A stretch of DNA of 64,000 bases from Doryteuthis pealeii (taxonomy: Eukaryota; Mollusca; Cephalopoda; Myopsida; Loliginidae). Within the stretch, counting starts at the first letter, position 1; each line of letters starts with the position of its first letter. Positions 62,448 through 64,000 of this stretch are shown here, in pieces. The notes below the pieces were generated by a model that had not been told where the DNA came from, searched no databases, and saw only the letters and a list, made by a program, of their open reading frames with translations. The stretch is taken from positions 68,198,494 to 68,262,493 of the forward strand of contig CM042157.1 in assembly GCA_023376005.1 (NCBI GenBank). The letters run 5' to 3'. Position numbers and translations under genes: made by a program.

Positions 62448-64000
62448 AGACCTTTGTGCAAACTGTTTGCGTCCCCGATCTGAGCACATCAAATCAGCTA
62501 GCGATCCAACAAAGCCACGAAAAAGTTCCATTGGAAGAGGATCAACACCAATCCCAGCAAAACGAAACTCAACTCTCCTGAAGAGCTCGGTATCCCGGAG
62601 CACGCCTGTCTACGACAAAAATGCCAACGAAAAGCAATCGTCTGAAGAAGATGTGAAACTTCTCAGCGTCAAGTCGTTGCCCGGTTATAATGATCCGCCA
62701 GAGGACGGTCCTGGTGATTCCCCTGAGAAGGAAGCAGAGGTTGATGACGAGCCTGTGGAGAAGGACGATGATACTAGAGTCAAGACTCCGCCAACAAAGG
62801 CTCCAAGACTCTTGAAGAGCTCTTTAAAATCGGGCTGTAATAAGGAACTAAATAAAAACCAAAGAGTTGTGATTGTTGATACCGAACCAGAAGTCATTGG
62901 TCATGATGGTGGGATAGATTATTTATACCCTGATGAGGAGACTCCCGAAGCTTTGGATCCATCCCCACCGGGAGGTATTCAGCTGACCGAGGAGGAGAAG
63001 CAGTTTGCTCTCTTGGCGTTGGAGAATACACTGTGGAATTCGGATATCCACAATCTCCGTGTGGAGACACCGAAAGAGGGCCGTTTAAAGAGAGTACCGA
63101 GTAAAGAATTTGAAGATGTAGAGCTTGAATTTTTATGGAAAGCCGACAGGTTTACAGGCTTGAAAGACTGTGATCTGTTACCAAAAAAATTCGGGACTTT
63201 CCCTCGAAGGAGCCGGACTCCGAAAACCCAACTGTCTTCCCGACCTTCAGCAGAATTTCTTCTGGACCCAAACAAATCCCCAGAAAACGAGCTGAATTTC
63301 CGTCTACGGTCCGGTTCCGATAGTTCTTCCCTGTACCAAAGTTATGGTCCAAAGTATGGTGCTACAGTTAATATGATGGCGCAAAGTATGACCGAAGACA
63401 CTAATAGACTGAAGGTTGATCATTCCTCTCCCCACAGAAGCATTGAACATCTACCGAAGCCGGCGCCCAAACCAGCAACTCTCAAAAAGTGTATGAGTGA
63501 ATTTTCCGAAAAACCAGTACCAATAGCACGGAACAAAGACGATCGAGAGAAGAACCGACAGCATATGATGTCCAGATCTGTTGAAGGGAGGTTGGAAGAT
63601 TGTCTAGATAAACCAGAAGTTGTAGAATCAGATACACTAAAAAGGCAGAAGCCACCGGCCCCTGCGAAACGGCAGCACATAAATAGAGAAGGATCATTGC
63701 ATCGTAGAGATGAGATGTCTTCGAGTTTCGCAGGGACCACACTCGATAGAAAGTTTGACCAAGACGAGATGTCATTGCTAAAAGTCGATGCTAGTGATGC
63801 CCGATTTTCCAAGGCGAAATCCGTTGATTTCGAGGCCAAAATGGCTTCCGTGGCAGCAACCCTAGATTTTAACAAAACGAAAACTAAGAGGCAAGCACCA
63901 CAAGCCCTGTATCCCCCATGCATGAAGGCACAGCATCCCCCTCAAAATCACCCGCTAAGAACGTCGACCCAAACATTAGAAAGTCTCTCAGTGTAGAGCA
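62404..64000 (+). CDS. PEAK1/PRAG1-family pseudokinase scaffold, N-terminal part
   Basis: A 530-codon open frame that continues past the window. The start is set by the N-terminus: MSEVCVEFSQNAWRKDLCAN with the C5, W13, C18, C21 and H28 spacing that I recognise from PEAK1/PRAG1 (NKF3) scaffold proteins, which relay signals downstream of receptor tyrosine kinases and Src at adhesions and the actin cytoskeleton. Most of the remainder is Ser/Pro/Lys-rich and apparently disordered; a more ordered stretch is LTEEEKQFALLALENTLWNS at about residues 194-213. The pseudokinase domain would lie downstream. A stop at 63,994-63,996 follows a likely one-base loss near 63,888: the alternative frame from there reads ASTTSPVSPMHEGTASPSK and stays open to the window end. 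Codon use and composition differ sharply from the rest of the window. Family assignment is by recall; PEAK1, PRAG1 and PEAK3 cannot be separated here. Confidence 0.7.

Noticed and set aside
62685..63923. Minus-strand frames of 66-167 residues opposite the PEAK/PRAG-like exon
   Set aside because: They are antisense shadows of a convincing coding exon.

Overview
This is 64 kb of AT-rich, intron- and repeat-dominated animal DNA. It fits a mollusc and most likely a coleoid cephalopod (inference): several tRNA-derived SINE families, CGGCAT...ATGCCG-tailed non-LTR retrotransposons, Helitrons, Penelope-like remnants, very long (TA)n, (AC)n and (CT)n tracts, and one spliced gene with a PEAK1/PRAG1-type N-terminus. 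There is no bacterial operon, CRISPR array or rRNA. Most long open frames, including those of 521, 484, 436 and 300 residues, are read-throughs of CT, GA or TA repeats and are not genes.

Layout. 0-5.6 kb: a Helitron end, SINEs, a 46-bp minisatellite, a LINE 3' fragment and a large inverted repeat. 5.75-22.3 kb: one ~8.3-kb block present twice in direct orientation, with a 10-N gap between the copies; copy 1 carries many small indels relative to copy 2 and looks like an uncorrected duplicate. 22.3-46 kb: a patchwork of nested elements, including Helitrons complete at both ends (26.5-27.5, 33.0-33.7, 38.6-39.5 kb), a Penelope-like GIY-YIG endonuclease relic (28.9-29.3 kb), LINE C-terminal relics, mariner relics and hammerhead ribozymes. 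45.9-54.0 kb: a 26-28-bp CT minisatellite, then a ~7.3-kb palindrome centred near 50,333 that runs into a 100-N gap, again probably an assembly or read artefact. 54-61 kb: hammerhead-bearing foldback and composite elements, GA/CT arrays and telomere-like foldbacks. 61.4-62.4 kb: a minisatellite interrupted by a solo LTR. 62.4 kb to the end: the only convincing host exon, the start of a PEAK/PRAG-family pseudokinase scaffold gene on the + strand.

The most interesting system is a set of hammerhead ribozyme (HHR) motifs found by reading conserved cores (CTGANGA - stem II - GAAA - stem III - UH) with compatible stems. At least eleven are convincing, in several sequence-distinct families. Four have an intact core plus all three stems (39.01, 43.08, 56.07 and the 56.48/56.60 kb pair). 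Some sit just downstream of a tRNA-like sequence in ~360-400-bp units whose ends are direct repeats. Others occur as head-to-head pairs. This resembles metazoan retrozymes / Penelope-like non-autonomous elements. A second theme is foldback elements from three unrelated families that each carry a degenerate TTAGGG/CCCTAA core. A third is a tail hairpin shared between LINE ORF 3' ends and SINE-like repeats. Coordinates of repeats are approximate to about 10-20 bp unless a terminal motif is named.
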